Of a stretch of DNA of 64,000 nucleotides, positions 1-13,560 are shown piece by piece. Location: contig JARFIW010000593.1 in NCBI GenBank assembly GCA_036346225.1, forward strand, positions 868,001 to 932,000, given 5' to 3'. Under the pieces are notes generated by a model. The model did no database searches and had not been told where the DNA came from. It worked only from the letters and a program-made list of their open reading frames with translations. Positions within the stretch are counted from its first letter, which is position 1. The number at the start of each line of letters is the position of its first letter. This DNA comes from Platerodrilus igneus. Lineage: Eukaryota; Arthropoda; Insecta; Coleoptera; Lycidae. The position numbers and the translations under genes are program-made.

Positions 1-1083
1 ACTACTTAGTACAAGATTTAAAGCTCAAGCCGAAATATTGAGATCCAGGTTGCAAGGTGGGACTCTATTACAGAATAGTACGCGTATTTCCACATATCGG
101 AGACGCAAAAAATGTTTTTTTAAATTTCTTACATCGTACGATCAATTGGTGTACTGTGTAGTTGTTTCTGGATTAATTGACGCATTAGAATATAAATACA
201 AAACTAAAGAGTGGAAACTATTTATGGAAATTCGTACAGCTCTGTTTCTATTACCCTCGCAGTACACATGCAGGAAAACTATGACAATATGATAATTGTA
301 CTTGAAAAAAATTAAGAGTACAGAGCATGAGTGGAGCATATATGATGATTTACAGTCATAGCACTTTTATTAGGAACACAATTGGGTTGCCCTAAGAGCT
401 GCTATTTTCTCTACGAATGGGGCAGCAAAGCAAAAAATAAACATTGCTTTGTAAAAGACTATAAAATGCGAAAAATTCTAGTTGCTTGAGAAAAAATGTT
501 ACAAATCCTCTACTTGTTGATACAACAAAAAATTTACTACCACCTCAGTACATAAAACTGGGACTCATGGAAAACTTTGTCAAAACTTTAAATAAAGATT
601 GCGAAGAATTCCTATACCTGAGAGAAATTTTCTAGACTAAGTAAGACAAAAATAAAAGAAAATTTTTTATTGGGCTGCAAATTCCTCACATCATAAAGAC
701 CAGTGTATTCGATTCAAAACCGACCGATATTGAGACTGCTGCATGGGTATCATTTAAGGATTTTGTGTTTTAATTTCTTGGAAAATAAAATGGCAAAAAG
801 TTACGAACAAATTTAGAATCTTTTAAGTTCCACATACAGCGGTATGGGTTGCAACATGTCTTTGATGATTCACTTTGTCCATTCGCATTTGGACTTTCTC
901 CCCCTAAATTTAGTTTCAGTGAATGACGAACATGGTGAAAAATTTCACCATGACATTATACATTATGAAAACCGATACCAAGGGAAGTGGAACCGCACAA
1001 TACTCCCCGATTATTGTTGGAACCCAATCAGGGATGCTCCAGAGCTACGCTACCAACAAAAACCACGTGCAAAAAAATTTTGA
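1..1083 (+). pseudogene. Broken copy of an arthropod multi-copy gene of unknown function
   Basis: The remnant is spread over several frames. The first block (about 8-292) reads RFKAQAEILRSRLQGG and later KEWKLF. A middle block near 330-480 reads WSIYDDLQS and then FLYEWGSKAK. A third block (about 529-630) contains LLPPQYIKLGLMENFVK and ends at a TAG. The last block (844-1083) contains GCNMSLMIHFVHSHLDF, DEHGEKFHHDI, YQGKWN and DYCW. I recognise this order of motifs from uncharacterised, highly repeated arthropod proteins, probably transposon-associated, but the biochemical role is not known to me. It has at least four frame changes and several stops, so it is a pseudogene. The 5' end lies outside the window. 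The family assignment is from memory and unverified. Confidence 0.6.
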
Positions 1084-2267
1084 GAGTCGGCAGTGGCGTG
1101 GTATGCATAACTTGTATTATAACAAATGTAAACATTACATAATAAACCGTTCCACTATAAAAATACGAATACCTTTTGACTGGAGGGAGAGAAAAATACA
1201 GATTTGTAGTCAGCGGGAAAAACATTATAAGAAATACCTACCCCGCATTAGGAAACAAGAGAAAATTACAATTTGTTGTGGAGTGATTTATTAATACTTC
1301 TATTTCTTAATACACACGATGCAGAAGCAACTTGCTTGCTTTTTTTGTTTCATATGGGTCAGAATTATGTTGAACATATTACTTAAAAAGCTTTTATCTT
1401 TGTTCTAATGTATATTGCACGTTTTACATAATATTTTAAGATACTGATATTACTGACATTATATAAAATGACAACAACCAACAACTGTCAGTCAATAGTC
1501 AATAATCCAAGAAAAATTTTAAGCAAAAAGAAAACCTTCAAATAAATAAAACTGCAATTCTGGATATGAGACGATATATAATGAAACGCATGCTTGGTGC
1601 TGCTAAAGTTGCAACAATGTAACACATCTTCGCACCAACCCTAAGGTAGATGGGAATTAACTACTTAGGCTAGGGAGATTCGATTTTTATGATCCTTATA
1701 CTTTTCAAAATGTCGTAAAATTTAAATTGTGTACGGACCTACTAATTGTAAAGCTGAGGTCATTTCCAGCACTAAAATTTTTATGCATTTATTCCTTTTG
1801 TGGCAACGTCAACGGAATAAGTAATTTTATGTTCACCCTCTAGAACTTCGTAAAACTTGCACTTTGCGCGTTTTCCTCCGGTAATGCGAAATGCCCTTAA
1901 TAAAATACCATTCAGAAGCAAAACTAAATTTAAAATTTTTAGACATTCATTCCTGCAAAAACGATTTGATTTTCGTGTAATATGTTAATGAGGGGTCCTT
2001 ATATAAGAAATATTTAATTTTCTTTAAATTTAAAACTGAATAGAATAGATTCTACCTCCTCTCTAATGCATTCCTTTCTTGGGGGTACACGAAACTCCTA
2101 TACAATAAATTATTAATATAGTTCTGTATACGACGAAGCTCGCTAAAGGTCCTACATATTATACTAATTTAATAGAGCATTGCTTATTGAAATCTACTTT
2201 TTGAAAACCTATTTAGGTTTCTCCAGATACAGCTAACTTGTTTGATGCTTTCCATTTTATTTCCAAG
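1084..2267. other. AT-rich stretch, nothing recognised
   Basis: Short random open frames only. No terminal inverted repeat, tRNA-like motif or coding similarity was noticed. Confidence 0.4.
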
Positions 2268-2430
2268 CTGAACCGCGATGCGTTACGCTAAGCATAAATT
2301 AGATTTGAAAGAAATATTTAATTTGAATTGACTAACTAGGTATTGAAGCACCCTTTTATTGTTACGGGGTCCCCACCTCTTTAGGGCAAATCCAAATTTA
2401 AATTATTTTAACGCCTATTTCAGCCGTAAC
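2268..2430 (+). repeat. Short dispersed repeat, copy 1 (LTR-like)
   Basis: The first half, starting CCGCGATGCGTTACGCTAAG, recurs at 3371-3465. The second half, starting at 2358 with TGTTACGGGGTCC and reaching CAGCCGTAACA, recurs at 5245-5340. A TGT...ACA boundary and GGGGTCC are typical of LTR ends, so this could be LTR-derived. No pol gene lies between the copies, so the LTR reading is only a suggestion. Confidence 0.4.
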
Positions 2431-3370
2431 AGTCAATTTTTGACGTCCAATCATGCTGCAATTTTTATAATACGAGATAGTTTTTCGTTATTTTATAGTC
2501 AACATTTTTGGTTGCTTTTTAAATATTTAGTTTTTTTAATTTTAAAGTGTCTGTGCTACACCAGGCCTAATTTTTTTATTGGTAGGGCTGTTTTTTTTAA
2601 ATTTTAACTGTTTTGTATAAATTTTGGTGCACAGCATCACAGGACCTTTTTTTTTGTTTTCCATAGGAAGTTTTTTAAACATTGGGGCTTTCTTCAAAAT
2701 TTAAAAGTGTTTCCTTAGAACAGTTTTTTTTTAAATTAGGGCTATTTTTTTAAAGGAGGCAGTTTTTATGGTAAATTTTGTTTAAACCTTGAAACTGCTT
2801 TGCTTTATTAGAGCTGTTTTTCCAATAGAGCTTATTTTAAATATTAGATTTGTTTTGTATTTTTTTTGAATTTTATAGGGTTAAAATTTTGGTTTTTTTG
2901 GTAGGGGAATTTTTTTTAAATATGAGGTAGTTTTTCATTATCCTTTTCTTGCTTTAGGTTTTTTGTTTAGTTGGTTTTTGCATTTTATTGGAAAAACTTC
3001 TTTTTGAGCTTGTTTAGGTTACAAATTTTTTAAAAATTAGTTGTCCTTTCTTAAAATTTCGATGACAAAACGTAATTTTTCTGAAATTTTTTTGAAAACT
3101 TATTTTGAGAGATTTTTAAGACAGAAATTGATTGATCATGTCTTGAAAACGTGGCGTTCTATTCCTTATGAAGTAAAGGACGCTTCACGACTCTTCGCCT
3201 TCACCGGTACTCACAGTGTTGTATAGTTTAGTGTTGAGGAGTTATATCTTCGACTTTTATTTTTATTCTTTTTTTTTTATTTTTTGAAATGATGAATTGA
3301 TGACTTTTGACGTAGGATGGATACTAGACTAACGTCAGATTTTTGAAAAAATCTTGTTTGTAAGGAGGGT
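2431..3370. other. T-tract-rich segment
   Basis: Dozens of runs of 6-9 T on the plus strand, often preceded by GGGCT or GAGCT and followed by AAATTTT, suggesting a highly degraded short-period repeat. Open frames here come from the biased composition. No coding similarity was seen. Confidence 0.4.
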
Positions 3371-3465
3371 GTAACGCGATGTGTTATGCTAAGCACAAAC
3401 TAAATATGAAAGAAATAACATTTAATCTTGATTGGACTAACTTATTATTGAATCGCCCTGTAGAA
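3371..3465 (+). repeat. Short dispersed repeat, copy 2
   Basis: The segment starting TAACGCGATGTGTTATGCTA matches 2268-2356 over about 90 bp with scattered substitutions, in direct orientation at a period of about 1.1 kb. Confidence 0.45.
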
Positions 3466-5244
3466 ACTTAATTTCATATAAAATAGTGTTTAAAAACCAG
3501 GCTTTGCAATGAAATCTGTATGTTTATTCCAATTAAACTAAAAACCACAAAAATAATCGTTTTATTTCTGTAAATACATAAAAGAACTTCAAAAACGTGT
3601 TATAAATTATTTTAAATTATAAAAGTGTAAACAAACCAATTATATTTTATCCATCAAATTTTATATCTTTCAAAATTGTTGTGAAAAAGATAGCGAATTC
3701 ATCAATAGGCACCCAAAATATGAGCTTTAGAAAATTGTTTCAATAAAATCCTAGCAATATGACAAGTTTTAATAGACATTGTTGCACTTATCATAAAAGG
3801 GAAACCACGCACACTTTTAGAGTCTATTAACTAGACATTGAAAAAACAGAATACAGAAGACAAGATTACATAGATAATCGCAAAAGTATAATAGACTGAA
3901 AGCGTGAGAATGATAAAATAGCATGACGTAAACTCTAACGTTATATTACGGAGACTCTGGCTGTAATAAAATTTTATCTATAGTGGGAATAAAATAAGTT
4001 TTGTTGTAGCAACAAAAAAAATTTAGACACAGCCTTATAGAAATCGATTACCTTAAAAAGATCGAAAATGTAGACATACGCGTGCGAATAAAACGGGGAG
4101 GAGGACTTGAATGGATAGAAGTAAGTTATATCGGACTCGCTGACCCAAAATCCCATCCATGATGTAAGGGTACGAGAAGGTGTGATCGCGGACGTGTAGA
4201 GGGCTGTTCTGTGTGAAACACTGGACAAGTGAGGGATGTTAGTGTAGAATTTAGAAAATGTAGTAAGGTTAAGGCATTATAGAGGGTTGGATGAAACATA
4301 GACAAACAAGAGAAAATTGTTTGATTTTTCGCTTGTGAATCTACACAGTAAATTTCAAAACGCCTATGGACGGAATTAGCATGGTCATGATCATTTGTAG
4401 AGAATGCAACGGGATTTGTTCATTTCGCAATTAATTTGGAATTATGAGGTTATGTTGTAGCTATTGTTTTGGAAAATAGAAAGTTGGTGTGGTCTGGTTA
4501 TGATTCGGTATAACTTATATGTGAAAATGGACGTAAACGTTTTGCCACTATCTTCAACGTAGGACATTAATCATTAATAGTAAAATATTAAGTGGTATGT
4601 AGGTGTTACAAATTTTGGAAAAGACGATGTTATAGTGCAAGGTGGCATTATACTGTTTTCTTGTTTGATGACCGACATTATCAAAAATTTGGGATTCATT
4701 AATATAATAATTAAATTGGAAAACGGGAAAATGCAGAGTTTTGGATAGTTTATAATTTTTTTTAAGATTGTTTTTAGCAGTTAGTTCAGCAACACCTGGC
4801 CAGATTGCAGATAAAAATTTATTTTTAGAAAAGTATATTTATATGAGTCTGTGTAGTGAGATCATTTTTATGGTAATAGAGGTTAAGTTTAGGTGGATTT
4901 TATTTTAATTATTTAGGAAATAGGTATTGAGAATTTGTAGAGGATATACAGCTATCCTAGTGATAGTTATATCTGGAAGGAGTATTTTATTTTGACAGAG
5001 AAACTTAATGAGGACTAACTTTAAGTCAACAACTAAAGCAAGGGAGTTTCATAAAGAATAACATCAGAAGTCTTTCAGTAACAGGCTGTTTGGCAACCCT
5101 TGATTTAAACAGAGACAGAACCTTTAAGGGTAAGTGTTAATGTAATGTAGAATGTTTAATTTGAAACCTTGTTATTTATCATTTTTGTATTTCTTTATTT
5201 TTCTTTATTTCCTTCTCTCATTTATCCATACGAACCCACTTCAC
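3466..5244. other. AT-rich stretch, nothing recognised
   Basis: No terminal repeat, tRNA-like motif or known coding motif was found. The small open frame at 3974-4228 on the minus strand has no recognisable domain. Confidence 0.35.
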
Positions 5245-5340
5245 CACCACTGTAGTTAGCCGACGCACCTTTTTATGGTCACGGGATCCTTGCCCTTTCA
5301 GAGCAAATCAAAATTTTACCGCCTATTTTACCTGTAACAA
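5245..5340 (+). repeat. Short dispersed repeat, copy 3
   Basis: CGCACCTTTTTATGGTCACG and the following CGCCTATTTTACCTGTAACA match the end of copy 1 (2345-2430) in direct orientation, with a small gap. Confidence 0.4.
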
Positions 5341-7736
5341 AGCTACATAAATATTTTCAGAAAAGCAGTGTAGTGACAGTTATTCTAAATTATTGTCGTA
5401 TATAATTGTGGAAAATGTGGTCTATTAATAATTGTGATGCTTAGGTGCTTGCTTTCTAAAATTTTCCAAAATGTGTATTATTTATTCGAAAACACACTGT
5501 TTATATTCACCAGTGGTGTGCAAAGCAGTCATCTTCACCATATTCTTTCTTTTTGAAAAAAAAAATGGTACGGCACTGACTAGTAACTAAAACGATAAGT
5601 TATATTGCTTAGTCGGTCACTTTTGTATAAAAGTTGCTTCTGCAATTTCGCAAAAAACTTTATGAATAAATTTCAAAAATCGATCACTGTTTCTATATAA
5701 AGCAAATAAAATTATTAAATTAAATCCATTTTATTGGATCTACGTAAAAAATGAATTTGGAATGAGGTAGTTAAAGTGAGGAAGAATAAAAAAATCCATT
5801 TCTTTAAAGAAGTTAAGTGCGCCTAATAATTGACTGACGGACGCGTTCAAACCAAGGGTGTTTTGTATTAATCCGACGATTGTTGCATTTTATTTCCTAA
5901 ATTTTTCTTATTTACCAACTAAATATTGTAAACTTAATATTTTATGTGCCCCCATCGGAAAACGTTTAATGAGTTTAAATTACGTGTCCTTGCTGGTCAG
6001 CTTGATGTTCACCTCGTCCTATCCGGCGCTCAGGGTAGTGTTGGTTTAAATATTCGCATGGAACGAAACTAACTAAATCGTGCATAACCCATTTTATTCG
6101 TCTTTATTCAAATGACACATTTTCTAAAAGTTCAGGTAGAACATACTCTAAGAAGTACCGATAATGTTCTCCATTAAGAGGAGGACGAAGGAAATACTGG
6201 CCAGTTACAGATGATCTCTAACAATTCCTACCTATACATTTACAGAAAACTGGTTTCGACTACAGCGTGTGGGTTTTCTTCGGCCCAAACCTGATTACCA
6301 TGAAAATTCAGTAAATAGCTCTCTTGTTAGAATCCATGAAACTGCTGCCATTTTATTTTGTAATCAAGTGCAAAAAGCTTCTCTCTGAGGAAAATATCTA
6401 GGTAGCAATGCTTGTACTCGCTGGGTGTGATACGGATAGAGTAGCTGATTTATAAAAAATCTTTTTTCGTTTTTGAGATTTTTGAAGAAATATAAAACTT
6501 CAGAGTTTTTGCATCCCGCTTCCTTTTAATGAAGTCATTTCCACTCCAAAAATTCCAATCTCCAAATTTAACTTTTATTATTCAATCATCGCTTTTTTGT
6601 ATCGTCCAACCACTTTCAAACTTTAATTTTCGTGCATTCCAATACCAAACTTAACAAGCTTTGTACTTACGTACCACTTTAACGTTTTACTACAAAGATG
6701 GTTAATTAGCTTCTACATAAAATTTTATTAACTTGCACTAGTTCACTTGAAAGTAACTATTATCACCAAGGCTGAATGAAATCAGAACGAAAAAGAAAAA
6801 GCAAAAGAGAGCCAGACCCCTCTCTGCCAGTGATTATATAAGTGAAATTGCCCCCCCCCCCGTTTTAAATTGGCACGTACACTTGTATACCCGTTCCTAT
6901 ATTGTAAATTTTTATAACGAACATAACAATACTTGGTAAATCGCTTCAAACTTTCACTCCATTGTTCAAATTTAGCCTTTACGTCTTTCTTTGTCAACGC
7001 CTTCAACTTGAACAAACATCTCTCATCTCCTTTGTACCTATAGCTTTATCTCACACATACACTTTCACTAGCTGGATCTCTGCCCTTCGCGTACAATTCA
7101 CACCAATCACCTTGCTTGGCTCTATTCTCCCACTTTTTAACAGACGCGTGTTTGCTTTTAAATATCCTTGAAATTATCGATTTTATTTAGATCTCCCAAA
7201 TATACTACCTCCTGAATTATGTATACGCATCCCTCTTGCACTCCTTACACTTTTATTCTGTTGGGCTCTTCACTATATCAACAGTTGTTTTTTCCAATAA
7301 CACATTAAAGTTTGTTTGTTGCCAAGCTTACCGAGAAATATTATTTCCCATCGTTGTTTTGTTTAAACGTGTCGGATTTTACGTTTGGGAACAGAAATGT
7401 TGCTTTAACACCTGTTCCATGCTTTACGACTTTCATATAATTACTTTACTACAAATTTAAATTACGTTAGAATGATTTTACCCCAATTATTCTTTATTCT
7501 GCTCTATGTTGATACAAATATTATGTTACATTATCTTTGGCTAAATTACATTGATCCTAGATTATTATACACTTCTTAAGTAAAAAATAATTAATTTGTT
7601 AAAAATATTCCAACTCCCTATTTAAATAAATTTGTCTTCCCTTATTCAAAAGCTCTCAACCCATGCGTTCACTTGTGCCCTTATATATCCTAATGACCCC
7701 TTAATTTCACGATATTATATATATTGCTCCAGGTTG
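5341..7736. other. AT-rich stretch, nothing recognised
   Basis: No supported gene. A run of 11 C at 6851-6861 is the only strong G/C homopolymer noticed in the window. Short open frames at 5858-6049, 6962-7171 and 7236-7460 have no recognisable motif and many rare-looking residues. Confidence 0.35.
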
Positions 7737-9715
7737 TGACCGTCACAAAAAGAGTGATATGACAAGGACGTTCTGAGAGGGTCGCTGAAAGGGTGTATGC
7801 AAATGGCTTTGCGTTGGGAGCCACTAAAAGAGTGCTGTGACAAGGCCGCGTTGAATATGTTGCTAAAAGGGTGTATGAAAATGACTTCTCGTTGGGAGCC
7901 ACTAAAAAAGTGCTGTGGCAAGGCCCGTTTGAGAGGCGTTACTAAAAGAGTGCTGTGATACAGATACAGCGATTTGTAAAACTTGAAATTGTTCATTTAC
8001 CTTCCTTTTTTATTTTTTTTAACTTTCCTGGCTAGGTCAACAGAATTGACGGAGTTTTTCAAAATGAAATTAAACACAACAATATCACAAAGCATTTCTA
8101 CAGTATTAAATATTTTCTCTCGTACAAAAGCATTTAGAACATTTACAACAATGTTTCTTTCACACAAAAATAATTTCTAAGGATATAAAAATATAGATTC
8201 CTTACTTTATTTTAAATTTACAGAATTAAACTTATTCTTTTAAGAATGGTTTACCTGATTATAATTATTTTCACGCTTGAAAGATTTGTTTTGGCCAGAA
8301 AAATCCTTGGCAGATAATCTATCTAAAGGTCAGAGTATTTCGAACTCGAACCACAAATTCTCCTGGTACAAACCCTTTTACATAAAAAATATTATATGAT
8401 TAACAATTATTATTATTATACCTTACACTACCTATAAATTAGTTAAAAATAAATCTAAAAGTAATACTTGCAGAATCCACAAAACGTTTTTCGTAATAAA
8501 ATATCTTCTTATTTTAAATTGATATCCAAATCAGCTTACAAGATTAAAATCTTCGTTTCTAACAGCAGTTACCAAAGTACATTTTTTGTTAAATCTTTCT
8601 CTCGATTATTTAATAAAAAATAGCTTTATATTGAATAATTTTGCTTCTTTATCCTAACTAATAATTCCATTTTCGTATGTAATTTGCGTTTAAAAACATC
8701 GCTTCTCTATTCATTGCAACCTCCCAGCTATTAAATTACAATGCATTTACTGCATACTCAAATACTATAGCAACAGCTTGCGGTTAAATCAAAATAACAT
8801 TTTGTGCTCGCATGAATGAACTCTAGTGAATGAATGACTTCCCAAATAACTAAATGCATCCTTCATATACTTTAAATTGTCTATATCCAGAAGCTACTTA
8901 AAAAATGTGGAAATTATGATGCAAGGGTCTAAAAAACCCAATTAGTGTCTAAAATTGTGGCGTTTCTATTTCCTAATTATCTGATTCAAGTTATCCGTTA
9001 TGCGTTATTTGTCCTTGTTTCACATATGCTATTATTGCGGCGTTGCACACTAATGCTAAAAGTTAATGAATTTATATCTGCCGTTTCTCGGATTTTTGTA
9101 GGGTTTCCGTGTTCCGACCGCTTCCAGTAATAAAATGTTTATTTACTAATGAGTTTATAAGAATTTGACGTATTTCTAAATACTAATGACTCATCCATTA
9201 TGTTCTAGAAAATTCTCCATTTAGAACAAATTGCTATAATCCACGGTGTAATTAATTTAAACTTACAGTGCTTTTTAATGCAAAAGGGGTTTTAAATACA
9301 CGTTGATTGTAGTTTCTTAAACTAAAAGCGTAAAGCTGGTACTCTTTTAAGTTATTTACAGCAAATCATATGCATTTTTATGAAAAATAAGTAAAATAAA
9401 TAGCTTTGTATTTATCTTAAAACGATCGATTTTTACATTTGCATTTAAATGCGTTTTACGGTATTTTACTATTAATTATTTTTACATATACGACTTACGT
9501 TAATTACTATTTATTTACAGTATGCTTATATCCTACAGGGTAATTATTTATACACGCGCAATCTGCATTTTTGGCTTGTACATTAATGAATAAAGGTACA
9601 CTTGTATTATACAGAGTGTAACCATGAATTTACGGAAAATTCTGTTTTCCGGATTCTATTATATTTTGGTGGAATTTATTTTTAGAACTCGGGTTTCAAT
9701 GACCTATCATGAACC

Positions 9716-9718
<3 letters not shown>
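7737..9718 (-). repeat. Dispersed AT-rich repeat R1, copy 1
   Basis: This stretch is homologous in reverse orientation to 45830-47173 and, at its right end, to 63066-63645. Shared anchors include GATACAGATACAGCGATTTG near 7957 and GATGAGTCATT (seen here as its complement near 9185). At the right end the complement of CATGAACCCTTTATA matches GATAAAGGGTTCACG at 63073. The body has no coding potential. The right end abuts a (TA)n array, and the left end carries 78-bp tandem units. This fits a large non-autonomous element or an extinct transposon body. I do not know the family. Confidence 0.65.
7763..7960 (+). repeat. 78-bp tandem repeat at the end of R1 copy 1
   Basis: Two full units (7763-7840 and 7841-7918) and a partial third. 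Each starts CAAGG and contains GCTAAAAGGGTGTATG (first unit GCTGAAAGG), GTTGGGAGCCACTAAAA and GTGCTGTG. R1 copy 2 has only one unit at the equivalent end (47140-47170), so the number varies between copies. Confidence 0.75.

Positions 9719-9758
<40 letters not shown>
9719..9758. repeat. (TA)n microsatellite
   Basis: About 20 TA units directly next to the end of R1 copy 1. Confidence 0.95.
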
Positions 9759-9761
<3 letters not shown>

Positions 9762-11739
9762 TGGTTTTAAAAAAATTAAAAATAAATATAAACGAAGCAA
9801 TTTCAATACACCCTGTATAAAGGAACAAACAGAATTTACGGGTGAAATTTATTCCAGTTAGTTCATTTTTAAGTATCAGGTATTAACGAAATTTTACAAA
9901 TAATGATGAATATTTAGTAGGTTTGCAAAGAAATTGAATCGTAGAAGCCAATGCCATTAATTTATTAATTAAATTGAATTTAATTGAACGATTATTGATG
10001 TATAATATGCACAAAAGCGTTGCTAACAGACAAATATATCGGTGGGATTAAAATACGCTGAAATACAACTCCGAGAAATGTATTTAAAACGTTCGTTACG
10101 ATTGAACACCTGCGTAGTTTGGAAATGTCAAGCTTCCAATTATTTTTGTAGATAGCAAACGGTTACAGAGAATATCGGGTAAACCGTTGCTTATATTCTC
10201 TGGAAATGCTAATGAGCGGTTAGTTAAATCACGTAGTAAGTCCACGTGTGGTAGACAGCGCACAAACAAGAATATCGATTTTCTACCACTCAAGCAAGGT
10301 TAGAAGGAGACGTAGAAAACGCATAAGCATGAGACAACGGTAGTATAGAAGGGATTTGAGAAACGTTCGTGGATCTACGATTGGTCGATATGTTTAGTTT
10401 GACTTGATATAAACACGAGGATAGTGTAGCGTAATTTTCTGAAAATATTGTAATGACGTACTGAAATTCGCGGATTTGAAAATTGGGTTGAGTGCAAAAT
10501 TGTGGGAATGTGTTGTTGTGAGCAGGAGATTTCAAATAAACGTGACCAGGAGGTGGCAGTCTAAAGATATAAATAGTTTACGAGAACATTATTAAAGCCG
10601 TTATTATTTCGATCGTCCCAAACGACGTATGAAAGTTAACACGAGTTGTAAGTATGATAAAATCATTTAAATTATATTGCATAGTGGTAGCCTCTTAATT
10701 AGTACGCGGTTAGTGTGCCGAGATCACATTTTTTAATTGAGGTATCACCTATAAATTTTAACCAACTCGTGTCGGGACATTAAGTAACGTAGATTACAGT
10801 AAATATTTGTGAAAAACGTATAATTGAAATGGAATTTGGAATTTGGTTGCACCGTGAAGGCAGCGTTAGCAGTTCAACTTAGATGGAGTTCGTCTAGTAA
10901 CAGCTAGAAACGGCCTGCAGACCAGATAGAAGAAATACCTACCATCATCTACAGAGCGGAGATCTTCTAGAAATTTCCAGGTAACGATTTGAAATTGTGA
11001 TTCCTATAAACTGTAAATATTGCGTGACGTATGAGAGTGTTTTTCAAGGTAGTGTGGATTATTTACGTATTGAACATAATACGTGTAAATAACTTTATTA
11101 TGGTATTTAACTAGAAATTTGAAGGTGTCTATAAAGCTTTTTAACGTTCCATCAGAACGTGAAATTTTGTAAAGAGTACATGGCTTTGTTTTTTATGCAA
11201 AGTAGAAGGGCATACATTATGCATAATTAGATGAGTTATCGTGAGCTCACCATACCCCAGAGTTTACTTAGATTAAAAAAATAAATAAATAAATTATAAA
11301 GAAGGAATTTTAGAGAAGGTATTATTCAAGGCCCATTTACTCCGGGTACATTTTATGTGTTTGATGATTTTAAAATAAAATACAAGACATTACAAAATAA
11401 AATTTACTAAAGTGTAACGTGAACAATGAAATATGGACAATATTGAATTTCTTTTGTAAATAGTAATAAATAAAAGATTGTATGTTTGTTGTATTTTGTG
11501 GTTTTATTGGGAGTGTGCGTGAATGATAGAATATGAGATTGAATATAGATATCCAAAAGGAGGTCCAAATGAGCTAGCCGGAAGCAGTTGTAGAAGGCCA
11601 TTCAACCGAGGAAGAGAGGAAAACGGGTAAGAAATATTTTTTTCGTATTATTTAATTTTGAATTTTTGAGTTTTAAAAATTTTATAAAATTTTTTTTGAA
11701 AATATTTTTGTTGGTGAGGATTTTACCCGAGTACCACGG

Positions 11740-11782
<43 letters not shown>

Positions 11783-13274
11783 TTATATGCTTCTCACCTA
11801 CTCAAAGGCTAACGGCTAAGTATCCTTAAACATACCTGGCTAGCTCTTCTAAGTGTTTTCTAAAAACACACCAACCATTACCAATAAAACACTCAAGCAA
11901 CCAAAAAAAAACACAAAACTCAAAATGATTTTAAGACGTGAGCTTTGCTATATTCGAGATCGATGTGCAACTTATGCGCAAATGTGCTTACTTAATCTGG
12001 AACATTTTTATTACGAAAACAAAACTCGTAGTTCAAAATAAATGTCACAAACCCCTCACCATTTATGAACTCAAAACATGTTATAAAAAAAAAACAATGT
12101 TCTTATTTTTCAGATTCAGCAACCATAAAATTTATAAACATTTAAATAGAAACGTCAAGTACAAATATCACAATCCTCTAAGACACTTTAATAAATATTT
12201 TATCAAGTTTCAAAGCAGCATATAACATAACTAGAAAATGTTTGCGTTTTCTAAATCTTACTTCCATAAAATATTTCCTAAAAATAGTTAATTGCTTATT
12301 TTTGCGACGTCTAAGTTGTAATTGTTTAAAAAATTTTATCTTCTAAAAGAATTTATTATTTAATCAAAATTCATGTTATTCACGAGCAACATTAGCCCCT
12401 TATTCATGTAATCCATATAATATAATGATGCAAGGACTGCACCAACACATACAATAAATTACCTGCTTCGTGGCTGTAGCATTGCAACGTCCTTCTCTAG
12501 TGATGCCTTCAACAAACGCGACAACATATCCACGTTTCACTATTTCGGGTGAAAAGCTTAATTCAACTTACTTCTTACTATATGCAATGCCAATAAATTT
12601 TTTATTCAATATTTCTACTCCTTATAACGTATACGTAGAGCACAATACTTGCTACTCATTAAAAAAGTATCGCACATATGACATTAACCGGAAAAACTGC
12701 TCGTTAACAGGTATAAATGCCGTACGCCTTATTATATAAGGTTTAAATTTAGCAAGCAAGAAAACTGAAACTATAAATACAAGATAAGGATTCGACAAAA
12801 ATGTAATTTTAATTGGATAACAACTTATTTACAATGCAAATATTCCAGTAAAATAGAGATGGTTTCTTGGGTAAATATGTTGATTTTCTAGGTGTTAAAC
12901 GAAATAAGAGCTAATTAGGTATTTTGGGATTTTTCAAGTGTAGGTAGTTTCAAATGCTCCTATACAGATTTATTTTTTAGAAATCAGGTTTAACACCTGG
13001 CAACGCGTAATATCACATTAAATTTTTTTTTTCCTGTGATTAGAAAATAAACGATCCAGTTGGAGAAAGAAAGTGGTTTCTTGTCATCTTTGTAGTAGTA
13101 ATTAGTTTGTATTAGACGGTTGATATTGATAGTTGACGTGACATCAAAAGGTTCTAAAAATATAAAAATAAGAAAAATTTTGACAACAGGCGCATTTCCT
13201 TCATTTTGCTTTCTCCGTTAATTGCCTAAATTAATCAACATATCGGTAATAGTCTTTATGTGTATCATATACTC
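9759..13274. other. AT-rich stretch with one (TA)n array
   Basis: No supported gene. A second (TA)n array lies at 11742-11776. Within 10090-11000 the GC is mildly higher. A TATA-like GATATAAATAG occurs near 10566 and a splice-donor-like CCAG/GTAACG near 10981, which could be an untranslated exon or an LTR. Neither is supported by anything else. Open frames at 11853-12225 and 12470-12739 show no known motif. Confidence 0.3.
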
Positions 13275-13502
13275 TAGTATTTAAAGAAATAACAGACCAT
13301 ATATAGAAAAAAATCAGTTGAACAGTCTGTTTATTCAATTGTTAAGCTTTCAAAATTCAATTTAATTTTACCATCAGGATAACTATTCTCATATTTTTTC
13401 TCATAACAAATATATATTGAATTTTGAAAACTTGACAATTAAATAAAGATAATATTCAACTGATTATTTTCTATATCTGGTCTATAATTCCCTTAAATAC
13501 TA
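13275..13502. mobile_element. Foldback MITE, about 228 bp
   Basis: The left arm (13275-13362) starts TAGTATTTAAAGAAATAACA and is complementary to the right arm (about 13415-13502), which ends CCCTTAAATACTA. Arms are about 85-88 bp with scattered mismatches around a ~50-bp spacer. It has no coding capacity. The superfamily cannot be told from the sequence. Confidence 0.7.
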
Positions 13503-13560
13503 ACACACACGCGCGCGCGCGCACGCACGTACGTACGCACGCACCCACCTACTCACACAG

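Noticed and set aside
9610..9817. Possible MITE with TACAGAGTGT / ACACCCTGTA ends around a TA array
   Set aside because: The left part matches the end of R1 copy 3, so the motif is part of R1. The inverted match is only about 10 bases.
10566..10990. TATA-like box followed by a donor-like CAG/GTAACG, as for a promoter and first exon
   Set aside because: Such motifs are frequent by chance in AT-rich DNA, and no coding exon follows.
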